A stretch of DNA of 63,524 bases from an uncultured Lachnospiraceae bacterium (GCA_902779305.1 CACZBD010000017.1:1-63524); one strand, 5' to 3'; counted from the stretch's first letter, positions 24,020 to 33,701 are shown. Notes: a model not told the origin generated them from the letters alone. Numbers and translations: made by a program.

Positions 24020-25327
24020 ATGAGTACTGTAAAACCGGCACAGTATACCAGCGAAGACGTGATCCGTCTGTTCAGCAAGCTTGTAGATGTCATCATCGTG
24101 GTTGATAAAACCACCGAAAAATACCGTGCCGTGATCAGACGCGGCATGTTCGAAACACTTTTCGACGAAGAAGGCGATTACAATGAACTGATCTCCACCC
24201 TGCTGATCCATCTGAACACTACTTCCGAGAAACTGCCGGAAGGCTATCAGGCTTTCCTTCCGAACTACGGAACCTTCACGACCAAGTACAGCAAAAAGCT
24301 GAAGCTTGTCATCAACGAAGGCGAGCAGCCGCATATCGTACAGCTGATGGTCTATCCGCTGGTGGAAGAAGACGCTTACATGCTGATCATGGATGAGCTT
24401 GATTCGAATGAAAGCGAGCAGGAAAATCAGACTTACCGGAAGGTTGAGACCATCGAAAAGACTTTCCTGTTCTCGATGTATATCGATCTGGTCGAGGATA
24501 CGACCGGAAGCCTGAACATCTCCGAGATCTCCGAGGATGAGGTGCAGGCGGAGCTGAAATACACCGACTGGAGAAACATGATCGTAAACGTGATCGGCAA
24601 GGACGATCAGGCCCTGTTCCTGGAGCGTTCCGATCCCGAATATCTGAAGAAAATGTTCACGCCCGGACGCACATCAAGCTTTGACTGCCTGATGCAGAAT
24701 CTGGAAGGCGTTTATATCTGGGTCAAGCTGATCTTTTCAAGGATCGAAACCGGTGATCCGGACGATTACAAATATGTATTCATGGTACAGAACATCCACG
24801 AGGAAGCCACGGCGATGTTCTCATCCTTAAAGAAGCTCAGCGAGATGGCCCTTACGGATTCCCTGACCGGCGTGTTTAACAGAGGTAAGATCGAAACCTC
24901 CGTCAAAAATGCCGTTAAGGAATGGGGAGCGCAGAAGAATCCCTTATCCATGATGATCATCGACATCGATCACTTCAAATCGGTGAACGACGAGCATGGG
25001 CATGCGGTCGGTGACAAAACACTGAAACGCTTTGCACATGTCATCAGCGACTGCCTGAAAGAAGAAAAAGCGGATATCGGACGCTGGGGCGGTGAAGAGT
25101 TTGTCGTGGTCTATTATGACAAGACGCTTGAAGAAGCGGTTGATATGGCGGAAAAGTTAAGAGCGACCGTTGCCGAGTCGCCCATGCCGAATGCCAAAAA
25201 AGTCACCTGCAGCATCGGTGTTGCGCAGGTGAAGGAAAACGATAAATTTGAAGATGTATTCGAGCGTATGGACAAGGCATTGTACGCGGCCAAATCCGGC
25301 GGAAGAAACAAAGTGGTGGCAGGCTGA
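24020..25327 (+). CDS. Diguanylate cyclase (GGDEF, GGEEF motif)
   Basis: 435 residues. A cytosolic N-terminal region of about 265 residues of unknown fold (two alpha/beta units, perhaps PAS-like) precedes the GGDEF domain (about 270-430): MALTDSLTGVFNRG, IIDIDHFKSVND, GHAVGD and GRWGGEEFV. The signature is GGEEF, which is active. No membrane segment is seen. AGGAGG lies before ATG 24020, and TATAAT is at 23973-23978. It likely makes cyclic di-GMP; its target is unknown. Confidence 0.9.
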   Translation: MSTVKPAQYTSEDVIRLFSKLVDVIIVVDKTTEKYRAVIRRGMFETLFDEEGDYNELISTLLIHLNTTSEKLPEGYQAFLPNYGTFTTKYSKKLKLVINEGEQPHIVQLMVYPLVEEDAYMLIMDELDSNESEQENQTYRKVETIEKTFLFSMYIDLVEDTTGSLNISEISEDEVQAELKYTDWRNMIVNVIGKDDQALFLERSDPEYLKKMFTPGRTSSFDCLMQNLEGVYIWVKLIFSRIETGDPDDYKYVFMVQNIHEEATAMFSSLKKLSEMALTDSLTGVFNRGKIETSVKNAVKEWGAQKNPLSMMIIDIDHFKSVNDEHGHAVGDKTLKRFAHVISDCLKEEKADIGRWGGEEFVVVYYDKTLEEAVDMAEKLRATVAESPMPNAKKVTCSIGVAQVKENDKFEDVFERMDKALYAAKSGGRNKVVAG

Positions 25328-25346
25328 ACATTCAGCCTGCTTTTTC
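25319..25346 (+). terminator. Bidirectional terminator inside the ends of both genes
   Basis: GCAGGCTGAA...TTCAGCCTGC followed by TTTTTC. The left arm encodes the last codons and stop of the GGDEF gene, the right arm those of the convergent MATE gene; both proteins end in Ala-Gly. Confidence 0.75.
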
Positions 25347-26696
25347 TTTACCGGTACCAAGTCTTGCATACAGCTTCTTCATCATGTGTTTATATAAGAT
25401 GATCGATGCAACGCCCGCTACAAGCCATGCAGCCGGATCGGATCCCGCCGCAAGCGCATAGCTGTGCAGGCTCATAGACAGGAAAGCAGTCACAAGTCTT
25501 GCCAGAAACTCGATCACCCCAAGCGACATCGCCGTCAGCGAATACCCGCAGCCCTGCATGGTGTTCCTGTAGACAAAGATCATAGCAAGCGGAATATAAA
25601 AGATCACGCTCAGATACACATATGTTTTTCCCCAGGGCAGCAAAGCATCCAGGCTGTCTCCGGAAGAGAAAAAGACCGACATGAGCGCCGGCAGAAAGAG
25701 CACCGCGATCAGCGCCGAGACCACCGAATAGACCGTCATGATCTTCATTGCATCTCTCGTTCCTTTTTCAACTCTCTCAAGATCTCCCTTACCGAAATTC
25801 TGACCTGTATATGCAGCCATGGCCTGACCCGTAGCCATCATTCCCTGTGTCAGAAGGTTCTGCACTTTGCTGGCTGCGGTAAAACCCGCCACGGCAACGG
25901 ATCCGAACTTGTTGATCGCGGTCTGCATGATCATCGTGCCGGAAGCCGTGATCCCGAACTGAAGACCCATGGGAATACCGATGGCCAGCTGGCTCATGGA
26001 ATATTTGTAGTCCAGCTTCCACTGCTCCTTTGAGGGAGTCAGCGCCGGGATTTTCCGGATGATGTAGATCGCGCACAGGATCGCCGAGATCCCCTGCGAC
26101 ACATCCGTTGCCCAGGCCGCTCCCGCGACGCCCATCTTCAGATTCACGATGAACACAAGATCCAGCACGATATTCAGACAGGCCGAAAGGATCAGAAAGA
26201 TCAGCGGGATCCTGCTGTTTCCGATGGCTCTTAAAAGGGATGAAAACAGATTATAGAAAACGATCATCACGATGCCGCCGCAGATGATGGTGATATAGCT
26301 GTAGGCATCTTCAAAGATATCTTCCGGCGTATTCATGATGCGAAGCAGGGAGCGCATGGAACCAAGGCTTACAACCGTAAGAATGATCACGATGATCGCT
26401 GAGAGAAGGATCGCATTTGCCGCGCTTTTTCTGGTCCCTTCCCTGTCGCCCGCGCCATAACGCTGACTGGTCAGGACCGTAAAGCCCGTTGTGATCCCGC
26501 TGGCAAGACCGATCACGAGAAACATGATCGTGCCCGTGGAGCCCACGGCCGCCAAAGCATTCGCTCCGACAAATTTGCCCACGATCACTGCGTCCACCAT
26601 GTTGTAAAACTGCTGGAATACATTGCCGAGAAAAAGCGGCATTACGAATTTTAATATGATTTTGAGGGGCCTGCCCTCTGTCATGCTGTTTTCCAT
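25332..26696 (-). CDS. MATE family efflux transporter
   Basis: About 454 residues with 12 membrane segments and the MATE start GRPLKIILKFVMPLFLGNVFQQFYNMVDAVIVGKFVG. Likely Na+ or H+ driven export of a drug or metabolite. The reading frame opens with TTG 26702 within repeat H4; ATG 26696 is more likely, though neither has a clear Shine-Dalgarno. It follows the second GGDEF gene by about 27 nt and may be cotranscribed. Confidence 0.9.
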   Translation of the reverse strand: MENSMTEGRPLKIILKFVMPLFLGNVFQQFYNMVDAVIVGKFVGANALAAVGSTGTIMFLVIGLASGITTGFTVLTSQRYGAGDREGTRKSAANAILLSAIIVIILTVVSLGSMRSLLRIMNTPEDIFEDAYSYITIICGGIVMIVFYNLFSSLLRAIGNSRIPLIFLILSACLNIVLDLVFIVNLKMGVAGAAWATDVSQGISAILCAIYIIRKIPALTPSKEQWKLDYKYSMSQLAIGIPMGLQFGITASGTMIMQTAINKFGSVAVAGFTAASKVQNLLTQGMMATGQAMAAYTGQNFGKGDLERVEKGTRDAMKIMTVYSVVSALIAVLFLPALMSVFFSSGDSLDALLPWGKTYVYLSVIFYIPLAMIFVYRNTMQGCGYSLTAMSLGVIEFLARLVTAFLSMSLHSYALAAGSDPAAWLVAGVASIILYKHMMKKLYARLGTGKEKAG

Positions 26697-26704
26697 TTCC
26701 AAAA

Positions 26705-26736
26705 TGGTCCCTTGGGGACGGGGTCAGTGGTCCATT
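26705..26736 (+). repeat. Palindromic repeat, half copy (H4)
   Basis: TGGTCCCTTGGGGACGGGGT then CAGTGGTCCATT. Its inner end encodes the last three residues (Met-Asp-His) and the stop codon of the GGDEF gene at 26724. Confidence 0.9.
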
Positions 26737-28190
26737 TCAATGACCGTGTAGGTGCCCCTGACCTTTTTGGATTCATAAAGTGCCTTGTCCGCGGTTCCGA
26801 TCAGATTGTTCACCAGTTCCGTTCCGAAAGCGCCGCCAAAGCTCATGGTGATCTTCACTTCAGGATGATTTTCGATCGTGATCTTCTTCAATGCGGTCTG
26901 CAGAAATGACAGCTTATTCTCCAGGTCTTCCTTTGTGATATCAAAGAATACCATCATGAACTCATCGCCGCCGTAGCGGATGACCACGTCATCTTTTCGA
27001 ACAGACTGTTCCAGCAGTTCCGCGACTTTTTGGATCGCTTCGTCCCCGCCCTGATGGCCGGCCGTATCATTGACGTTCTTAAACAGATCGATGTCTGCCA
27101 TGACCACGGCATTGCACGGTTCAAAGATGAGTTTGTCATCCAGGAATTTCCTGTTGCGGATCCTGGAAAGAGAATCGATATAGATTTCCGTCTCGAATTT
27201 CGAGATCTTTTTCTGCTGGGCAAGATTCTGCAGCTTCGCATCGGTCGTGTCCGCACAGCCGTATACGATATGCGCGATGCTGCCGTCCTCATTCCTGTCG
27301 CCGATCAAAAAGATGCCGTTGAACCAGCGGTTCGCGCTTTCGCTGTAGAACTCCATGCTTGTCGTTCCGTGCTCCTCAATAGCCGCTAAGATCTTGTCCT
27401 TATCCAGCCATTCGTGCAGCCCTTTGCGGAAGCTTTCCGCAACAGATGTGTCGACATTTTTCTTGAGGAATTCGATCGCATCCGGAACCTTTTCCACCTG
27501 TTCCACATATTCATTGGTGCTGATCATGCGGTAACTCATATCGCTGACATCGATAAACAGGGAGAAGTTGAAGACTTTTCCGATCGCCTCGATGATCTTT
27601 AAATATTCTTCCAGTTCCTGCTGCGCGGTAATATCGCGGTAGCATCCCATGTAGATCTCAAGAGATCCGTCATCCTCGCGTCTGATAAATCTTCCGGCGC
27701 CGGTGACCCAGATGATGCTGCCGTCCTTCTTCTGCATGCGGTAAGTGGCGTGTGTGATATCCGGCAGCTCGCGGTGAATGAGGACCGAATCCCAGAACAG
27801 TTTCACGATGGCGTCCCGCTCTTCCGGGACCAGCGTCTTCACCCAGCTGTCGAACTCATTCGGCAGATCTTCAAGCCCGTCGTAGCCGAGCATCTGCCTG
27901 GTCTCGTCGTTGAACTCAAAACTGAGCAGGTTCTCGTCACGGTCAAACGTACAGAAATACATACCTGCTTTTAAGCCCTTCGCGAACATGTCCTCTCTGA
28001 ATTTCGCGATCCGGTACTTACTGTTTGCCTCCTCGATCCTTTTGTTGCATTCTTTTAACAGCGCATGCTGTTCCTCCGGGTAATCGGACAGATCGAATAA
28101 GGGCAGCTCATCGTCTACCGTAGCGCTGGCTTCCACGGCAAAACTGCCGACTCCGTTGTCAATGCTGTCCGCAACTGCGTTCTTTTCCAT
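26724..28190 (-). CDS. PAS-GGDEF diguanylate cyclase
   Basis: 488 residues. A PAS domain with its PAC end (about 70-190: VTGAGRFIRRED...YMGCYRDITAQQELEEYL), a second sensor-like region (200-330) and a GGDEF domain (about 335-485) with SLSRIRNRKFLDDKL, VVMADIDLFKNVND and RYGGDEF. Product is inferred to be cyclic di-GMP. The C-terminus VIEMDH ends inside repeat H4, so the repeat has replaced or capped the original 3' end. Confidence 0.88.
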   Translation of the reverse strand: MEKNAVADSIDNGVGSFAVEASATVDDELPLFDLSDYPEEQHALLKECNKRIEEANSKYRIAKFREDMFAKGLKAGMYFCTFDRDENLLSFEFNDETRQMLGYDGLEDLPNEFDSWVKTLVPEERDAIVKLFWDSVLIHRELPDITHATYRMQKKDGSIIWVTGAGRFIRREDDGSLEIYMGCYRDITAQQELEEYLKIIEAIGKVFNFSLFIDVSDMSYRMISTNEYVEQVEKVPDAIEFLKKNVDTSVAESFRKGLHEWLDKDKILAAIEEHGTTSMEFYSESANRWFNGIFLIGDRNEDGSIAHIVYGCADTTDAKLQNLAQQKKISKFETEIYIDSLSRIRNRKFLDDKLIFEPCNAVVMADIDLFKNVNDTAGHQGGDEAIQKVAELLEQSVRKDDVVIRYGGDEFMMVFFDITKEDLENKLSFLQTALKKITIENHPEVKITMSFGGAFGTELVNNLIGTADKALYESKKVRGTYTVIEMDH

Positions 28191-28235
28191 CAGGACTCCT
28201 TTTTAACCGGTCAATTTACGGGATCACATCCGCTT

Positions 28236-28445
28236 TCAGCCGTCTTTGCTTTGCGGTTCGATCTCCTCTATCGATGCGATCTGTGAATTGTAGATCAGAA
28301 AATCATCAATGAAAATGCCGTCCTCGCTTCCGCCGTATTCGCATTCCAGAAAGTCACGGCCTTCATAATCCGCAATCCCCGAAAAAGTGTCCCCGTCTCG
28401 ATCCCTGATGTAAACATACTTGCCGTCAAATCCCGACAGATCCAT
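28236..28445 (-). CDS. Small hypothetical protein, 69 aa
   Basis: Starts MDLSGFDGKYVYIRDRDG; GGAGGTAACC directly precedes ATG 28445, so I prefer it over the upstream Met. Short beta-rich protein that could adopt an SH3/LSm-like barrel (YVYIRDRDGDTFSG, DFLIYNSQIASIEEI). Isolated between the GGDEF and the methyltransferase block. Confidence 0.6.
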   Translation of the reverse strand: MDLSGFDGKYVYIRDRDGDTFSGIADYEGRDFLECEYGGSEDGIFIDDFLIYNSQIASIEEIEPQSKDG

Positions 28446-28549
28446 GGTTACCTCCGCAAGTCCGGGCACTTTCCCGTACAATAAATTTTATTTTATCACA
28501 AAACAGGGAGTTTTGCCATGGGCCTGCCGTTCCGTCTCTGCAGGAGTTC

Positions 28550-29863
28550 CTATGCCCTAACGTCTGTTATGTACGCTTCCGCATACACCATGGGTATCGT
28601 CGAATGAAGCAGCTTTGCATGCTTCACCGCAAAGCCGTTCTGTTCCAGAAATGAAAGAAAACCGTTTGCATCCCACTTTGCTTCAAACACTACTCCTGCT
28701 GCGGACAGTGCCTTGCTGAAGATCCCGCTGATCCTGTTTTGATTATCATGGACAAAATTAGGTGGGATCAGGATCCCGTCTTTTTTCAAAACGCGTCTGA
28801 TCTCCGACAGTGCTTTCTCAGGATCGGGAAGGATGTGCAGCGCATTGGCGATGATCACCACATCAAAACTGTTATCGGCATACGGAAGCTCGCAGGCGTC
28901 TACCTGTTCAAATCTCAGATTCGCGGGAACCTCGCCTCTGTGCGCGACCGCGATCATCTTTTCGGAAAAATCCGTCGCGATCATGCTTTTTGTTTCGGCT
29001 GCGACCCTTTTTGCGATCACGCCGGGACCCGTTGCGACCTCCAATACTTCCCGGTCTCTGACCACTTTCGCGATCCGCTTATAAATGGCCTCATACGCTT
29101 TCCGGTTGCCTGGTGTGCCCGTGACAAAAGAACTGTACACCGGAGCAAACTTATCCCATACGGATTCATTTTTTTCTTTCATGATGTGAAAATCACCCAT
29201 CACGACTTCGCTGCGCCATTCTTTGGGGATGTTCTGCGGCTCATACACCATGCCGTAGAGTTCCACGCCGTCCGAAAGATGTTTTGTCGTCACGCATTTC
29301 ATGCCGAGATGTTCATATTTTGCTTTTTTGAGTGCGGCATCCGTATCGAGCACCACGGGAAGCGCGTGTTTTTGACCTTCTTCAAAAGCGATCTCCAGAA
29401 GTTTTCTCATATACCCGCGCCCCTGGTACTGTTTGGTAACTGCGACCATGCCCACATAAATATACGGTATCTTAAACTTTGACAGGATCTCGTCATACCC
29501 TTTTTCCGAACGCACAAACCCTTTTGCCGCCTTTCCGATGTGCTTAAGATCCATACAACGGGAAGAAGCCAGTAAAAGATCTGCCGCAGACGCAGCACCC
29601 ATGTTGTGGCCGGAATGCTTGAACGCGATAAACGCCTCGTGATCTTCACTTGTCGAATAAAGCACCCTCTCTCTGATCGCCATGCGGACATAAGCGCATA
29701 TATAATCGCTGACTGCCCGTTTCCCTTTTCCGAGCCAGCTCATGCCCCATTCCGAGTCCGCATATTCATAATCCGCAAACGCATCGCCTATGGAACGGAT
29801 CTCCGCCTCGCTCAATGTATTGATCTTTACCGCCGTTGCACGCTTTGGTAAATTCTGTTTCAT
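28550..29863 (-). CDS. GNAT acetyltransferase fused to a SAM methyltransferase
   Basis: 437 residues. The first half (about 15-215) is a GNAT fold with VGMVAVTKQYQGRGYMRKLLE, the Q-x-x-G-x-G acetyl-CoA loop. The second half (about 225-437) is a class I methyltransferase: VLEVATGPGVIAK (motif I), ATDFSEKMI and ALHILPDPEKALSEIRRVLKKDG. Both substrates are unknown. It is the last gene of the minus-strand block that starts with the P1B-type ATPase; the spacing to the methyltransferase upstream is 13 nt. Confidence 0.85.
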   Translation of the reverse strand: MKQNLPKRATAVKINTLSEAEIRSIGDAFADYEYADSEWGMSWLGKGKRAVSDYICAYVRMAIRERVLYSTSEDHEAFIAFKHSGHNMGAASAADLLLASSRCMDLKHIGKAAKGFVRSEKGYDEILSKFKIPYIYVGMVAVTKQYQGRGYMRKLLEIAFEEGQKHALPVVLDTDAALKKAKYEHLGMKCVTTKHLSDGVELYGMVYEPQNIPKEWRSEVVMGDFHIMKEKNESVWDKFAPVYSSFVTGTPGNRKAYEAIYKRIAKVVRDREVLEVATGPGVIAKRVAAETKSMIATDFSEKMIAVAHRGEVPANLRFEQVDACELPYADNSFDVVIIANALHILPDPEKALSEIRRVLKKDGILIPPNFVHDNQNRISGIFSKALSAAGVVFEAKWDANGFLSFLEQNGFAVKHAKLLHSTIPMVYAEAYITDVRA

Positions 29864-29876
29864 GATCTTTCAAACC

Positions 29877-30500
29877 TCATTTTTTTGCGATCACCGTGAT
29901 CCACGGTTTATTTTTATGATGATCGGCTCTGACCTTACCGAAGCCGGCATTCTTAAGCGCCGATTCGATCTCTTCGACGGTATGGCATTTCATCCCGTCT
30001 ATGATCTTCTCATACTTGAGGCTCGTCCTGTCCATACCGTCCGATTCATTGACGATCATAAACACGCCGCCGGGTTTCAGCACTTTTGCAACCTGGGCAA
30101 AGCACCTGTCGAGCCCCGGCCAGAAATAGATGGTTTCAAACGCCGTGGCAAGATCGTATGTTTCTTCCGGAAGGGCGAGCGCGGATACATCTCCCTGCAT
30201 CACCCTGCATCTTCCGCTCTTTATGGCATCCGCATTGTACCCGATCGCCTTTTCGACCGAGATCTCGGAATAATCGACCGCGGTCAGTTTTGCCGAGGGA
30301 TACCGTTTCAGCAGTTCTCCTGCATTCCTTCCTCCGCCGCAGCCGATCTCGACGATCTCCTGCGGTACGATCGTCTTCAGATGCGAGATCCCCCAGTCGG
30401 CAAGCTTTGCGTGTCCGCCGTTCATCCCGCCGACCATCATTTTTCCCATAAGTCCTTCCGGCTTTCGTGTCTGGCTCACAAATTTCTTATACAAACCCAT
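29877..30500 (-). CDS. SAM-dependent methyltransferase
   Basis: 207 residues of class I fold: IVEIGCGGGRNAGELLKRYP (motif I, about 47-66), AVDYSEISVEKA, FETIYFWPGLDRCFAQVAKVLKPGG. The order is typical of UbiE-type small-molecule methyltransferases. It lies 4 nt downstream of another methyltransferase gene, with GGAGG before ATG 30500. Function within the block is unknown. Confidence 0.85.
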   Translation of the reverse strand: MGLYKKFVSQTRKPEGLMGKMMVGGMNGGHAKLADWGISHLKTIVPQEIVEIGCGGGRNAGELLKRYPSAKLTAVDYSEISVEKAIGYNADAIKSGRCRVMQGDVSALALPEETYDLATAFETIYFWPGLDRCFAQVAKVLKPGGVFMIVNESDGMDRTSLKYEKIIDGMKCHTVEEIESALKNAGFGKVRADHHKNKPWITVIAKK

Positions 30501-30503
30501 CGC

Positions 30504-31289
30504 CTATTTCCTCCCTGTCAGTAATGCCGATCCCGAAAGTCCCATCCAGCAGGCTTCAAAACCGGACATAAACATGCCTTTTGTCGTGTCTATGAGCTGA
30601 ACATCTTCATATCCCATGCTTTTCAGCTTCTTTACAAACGCATCCATGTCGCCGTATTTTGCCCTGGACATGATGTCATGGATCGCAAACGTGCCACCTT
30701 TTTTCAGGGTTCTTAAGGTTTCAAGCAAAATCGCCTGCCTGTCTTTGCTCGGGATATTGTGATATACGTAATTGCTTGTTACCAGGTCAAATGTTTCATC
30801 CGCAAACGGAAGTTTTACGGCATCGCCCTGCATGAAGGAAGTATTGTTCACTCCCTCTGCAGCGGAATTGCTTTCGCAAAGTTTCTTATTGAAGGAAGCG
30901 TATTCCTTCCCCCATCTGTCAATTCCCGTCATGCTTGCCGCAGGGTTTTTCTTAGCGCTCGCGATCGTCAGCGCACCGCTTCCGCATCCGACGTCCAGCC
31001 CCTTTCCGCCGTCCGGGATCTTCACATAGGCTGCAACTCCCTCAATGATCTGTTTTGACATCTGTCTTTTCCCGTTATAAGAAAAAGCCCTGTACATCAG
31101 ATACATCCAGACCGTTACGATCACGCACACCAGGGTGATGACCCACAGCAGGGGTACCAGGATCCTTTTGACCGGTCCGCTTACCGGCATCGCCGTAAAT
31201 ATAATGCTTAACACCAGGAAAAATGCCATGATGCCTGCCGTTGTTGCCACCATGCCTTTTGGCATCCAGTTTTTATAATCCGCTTTCAT
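30504..31289 (-). CDS. Membrane-anchored SAM-dependent methyltransferase
   Basis: 261 residues: two membrane segments (about 14-35, 43-66), then a class I methyltransferase domain with GLDVGCGSGALTIASAKK (about 95-112), YHNIPSKDRQAILLETLRTLKKGG. This form (two-helix anchor plus methyltransferase) is frequent near ABC and P-type transporters in Clostridia. It overlaps the end of the P-type ATPase gene by 17 nt. AGGAGG precedes ATG 31289. Confidence 0.83.
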   Translation of the reverse strand: MKADYKNWMPKGMVATTAGIMAFFLVLSIIFTAMPVSGPVKRILVPLLWVITLVCVIVTVWMYLMYRAFSYNGKRQMSKQIIEGVAAYVKIPDGGKGLDVGCGSGALTIASAKKNPAASMTGIDRWGKEYASFNKKLCESNSAAEGVNNTSFMQGDAVKLPFADETFDLVTSNYVYHNIPSKDRQAILLETLRTLKKGGTFAIHDIMSRAKYGDMDAFVKKLKSMGYEDVQLIDTTKGMFMSGFEACWMGLSGSALLTGRK

Positions 31290-33408
31290 ATATTGCCTCC
31301 TTTTTCTGTCCGGAACGATCTTCTTTTCTTTTATCCGGCATAAGATCTGTCATGCTCTTAAGACCCAGGGCCACTGTCGATCCGTTATGTAGCATCGCAG
31401 ACGTTGCCGGCGGCATGACACCGGCTATACCAAGCGCGATGAGGGCCGTATTGAAACTCACGATCGTTCTGTAATTGAACCGGATCCGCTTCATCAGCAG
31501 GGTGCTGATCTTTTTCAGGATCACAATGCTGTAAAGACTGTCCGAACCGATCGTGATGTCGGCGATCTGTCTGGCGATTTCCGCACCGTCGCTGATCGCG
31601 ATCCCTGCATCTGCTGCGGACAGCGCCGGTGAATCATTGATGCCGTCACCGACCATGATCACATGATGCCCCTCTGCTTTTGCCTTCTCGACATACTTTG
31701 CCTTATCTTCGGGAAGCACTTCGGCGTAGAACTCCGTGATCCCTGCTTCGGCCGCGATCCTTGCGGCTGTTTTCTCGCTGTCTCCGGTCATCATGACAAT
31801 ATGTTCAAACCCCTGTTTTCGAAGCAGCGCCACAACCTCCCGTGTTTCTTTTCTCATGGGATCTTCTATCAGGATGCATGCCGCGATTTTCCCGTTTTTG
31901 GCAAAATAAAGGTGGGAATATTCGTCCGGAAGCGCATCAAACTGTTCTTTTTTGTCATCCGGTATGACGGTATGCTCGTCTTCGAATATGAAATGATAAC
32001 TTCCGATGATCACCCGTTCGCCGTCGATCTTCGAAACGATCCCGTGCGCGACCAGATATTCGACATTCGTATGGAGTTCTTCATGAAGCAGACCTTTTTC
32101 GGAAGCATGATCCACAACCGCTCTTGCGACCGAATGCGGAAAGTGTTCTTCCAGGCAGGCCGCCTGTCTCAGCAGTTCATCTTCCGTCTCGTCGCAAAAT
32201 GATACGACCCGGACCACTGTCGGCTGCGCCTTTGTGATCGTTCCGGTCTTGTCAAAGATGATCGTGTCCGCATCCGCCACCGCCTCAAGGAATTTTCCGC
32301 CCTTTACGGTGATCCCGTACTCGGAAGCTTCCCTGATCGCTGAGAGGACCGAGAGCGGCATCGCCATTTTGAGCGCGCAGGAATAATCCACCATGAGCAC
32401 GGAAACAGCCTTGGTAACGTTCCGGCTGATCGCCCACGTCAGTCCCGCCGCAAGAAGCGTATACGGCACAAGCCTGTCTGCCAGTCTTTCCGCCTTGCTT
32501 TCCAGGGAGGATTTCAGCTTTTCGGATTCTTCGATCATTTTCACGATCCTGTCATACCGTCCGCATCCGCCGGCGCGCGTGACACGGATCGTCAGATCCC
32601 CATCCTCGACAACGGTCCCCGCAAAAACGGCGGTACCGCATGCCTTGTGGACAGCCACGGGTTCGCCCGTCATGGAGGACTGGTTTACCATGGCTTCGCC
32701 CGAAACCACCTCCCCGTCAAACGGGATCACATTTCCCATTCTTACAACGATCCTGTCTCCGCATACGATCTGAGACGAGCCGGTCAGAACTTCCCCGCTG
32801 TCCGTACACAGCCACACCTGATCCACGTTCAGCGACATGCGCCTTGCCAGATCGTCGACCGAACGTTTATGTGTCCACTCTTCAAGCGTATCCCCGATCT
32901 TAAGCAAGAACATCACGGAGGATGCCGTGTTGTAATCGCCCGTCAGAACGGCCGCGGTAATTGCCGCTCCGTCCAGCAGTTCAACCTGAAGTTTCCTGTT
33001 TTTAAGCGTTTTAAGCCCGCGCAGGATGAATCTGAACATGTTAAAAATGTCCAGTATCCTTCTGATATAAAACGGCAGGAAAAACCGTTTGCCGTAATGC
33101 AGGATCACGGCCGTTACCAGTTTGTCGTAATATTTTGCGGCCAGTTCCCTGCCGGAGCTTTCAAATACACGGTCCGGTACCTGCGTGTCTTCAAAGGAAA
33201 AATCACGGACGATTTCGATCATGCGCGATCTGTCGCAGGTAAAGCATATGGCCGCATCGGCGGTGCGCTCATACACGCGCACTGCAGAGACCTCAGCGAA
33301 TGATCTTAAATAATACTCAAGCGTATCGGCCTCTTGAAAGGTCAGCCTTTTTGTCAGAAGGTGTATGCGTATTCTGTTCTTTATCTCATGTCTGATCGCA
33401 AATTTCAT
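31273..33408 (-). CDS. P1B-type metal ATPase, candidate ferrosome ATPase FezB
   Basis: 711 residues. The N-terminus has an HMA-like region without Cys pair (RHEIKNRIRIHLL); after that A domain (SSMTGEP at 244-250), the transmembrane metal motif SCAL (343-346) in place of CPC, DKTGT phosphorylation site (386-390), GDGIND (587-592). The SCA-type motif is one I associate with the P1B-6 group, to which the ferrosome ATPase FezB belongs; this is recollection, not a search. It starts inside the stop of a small hydrophobic protein gene (ATGA), as fezA-fezB pairs do. Two operator sites lie upstream of the pair. Iron is the favoured substrate by context. Confidence 0.75.
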   Translation of the reverse strand: MKFAIRHEIKNRIRIHLLTKRLTFQEADTLEYYLRSFAEVSAVRVYERTADAAICFTCDRSRMIEIVRDFSFEDTQVPDRVFESSGRELAAKYYDKLVTAVILHYGKRFFLPFYIRRILDIFNMFRFILRGLKTLKNRKLQVELLDGAAITAAVLTGDYNTASSVMFLLKIGDTLEEWTHKRSVDDLARRMSLNVDQVWLCTDSGEVLTGSSQIVCGDRIVVRMGNVIPFDGEVVSGEAMVNQSSMTGEPVAVHKACGTAVFAGTVVEDGDLTIRVTRAGGCGRYDRIVKMIEESEKLKSSLESKAERLADRLVPYTLLAAGLTWAISRNVTKAVSVLMVDYSCALKMAMPLSVLSAIREASEYGITVKGGKFLEAVADADTIIFDKTGTITKAQPTVVRVVSFCDETEDELLRQAACLEEHFPHSVARAVVDHASEKGLLHEELHTNVEYLVAHGIVSKIDGERVIIGSYHFIFEDEHTVIPDDKKEQFDALPDEYSHLYFAKNGKIAACILIEDPMRKETREVVALLRKQGFEHIVMMTGDSEKTAARIAAEAGITEFYAEVLPEDKAKYVEKAKAEGHHVIMVGDGINDSPALSAADAGIAISDGAEIARQIADITIGSDSLYSIVILKKISTLLMKRIRFNYRTIVSFNTALIALGIAGVMPPATSAMLHNGSTVALGLKSMTDLMPDKRKEDRSGQKKEAIYESGL

Positions 33409-33668
33409 TCTTCGGCATCTTCTTCCTTTACTACTGCATCTTCTTCTTTTTTCGCTCTTTCCTCATTGATGGCCTTTGCCTCTTCGTAGATGTCGGTGCA
33501 GTTTTCCTGGAGCGTCGTCACCTGGTCAAGCACCGAGTCTTTCGCACGCAGAACCCCCGCCGTGCAATGTGCGTACACTTTCTTCGCATCCTTGGAGGTC
33601 AGCAGCTTGATCCCCTCAAGCCCGAACAAAGTCCCAAGTGCAAATAATCCGATCCCTTTCAGTTTCAT
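33405..33668 (-). CDS. Small hydrophobic-N-terminus protein, DUF6110-like (FezA candidate)
   Basis: 87 residues from ATG 33668, chosen because AAAGGAGAAC precedes it. Glycine-rich hydrophobic helix (GIGLFALGTLFGLEGIKLL, about 4-22), then SKDAKKVYAHCTAGVLRAKD, an amphipathic coil and an acidic tail. I recall this pattern as DUF6110, found in front of P-type ATPase genes, and small hydrophobic proteins of this sort (FezA) accompany FezB in ferrosome clusters. It overlaps the ATPase start by ATGA. Confidence in the family is moderate; confidence in the ferrosome role is lower. Confidence 0.7.
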   Translation of the reverse strand: MKLKGIGLFALGTLFGLEGIKLLTSKDAKKVYAHCTAGVLRAKDSVLDQVTTLQENCTDIYEEAKAINEERAKKEEDAVVKEEDAEE

Positions 33669-33701
33669 AACCTTTTGTTCTCCTTTCACGTTCCGTTTGC
33701 T

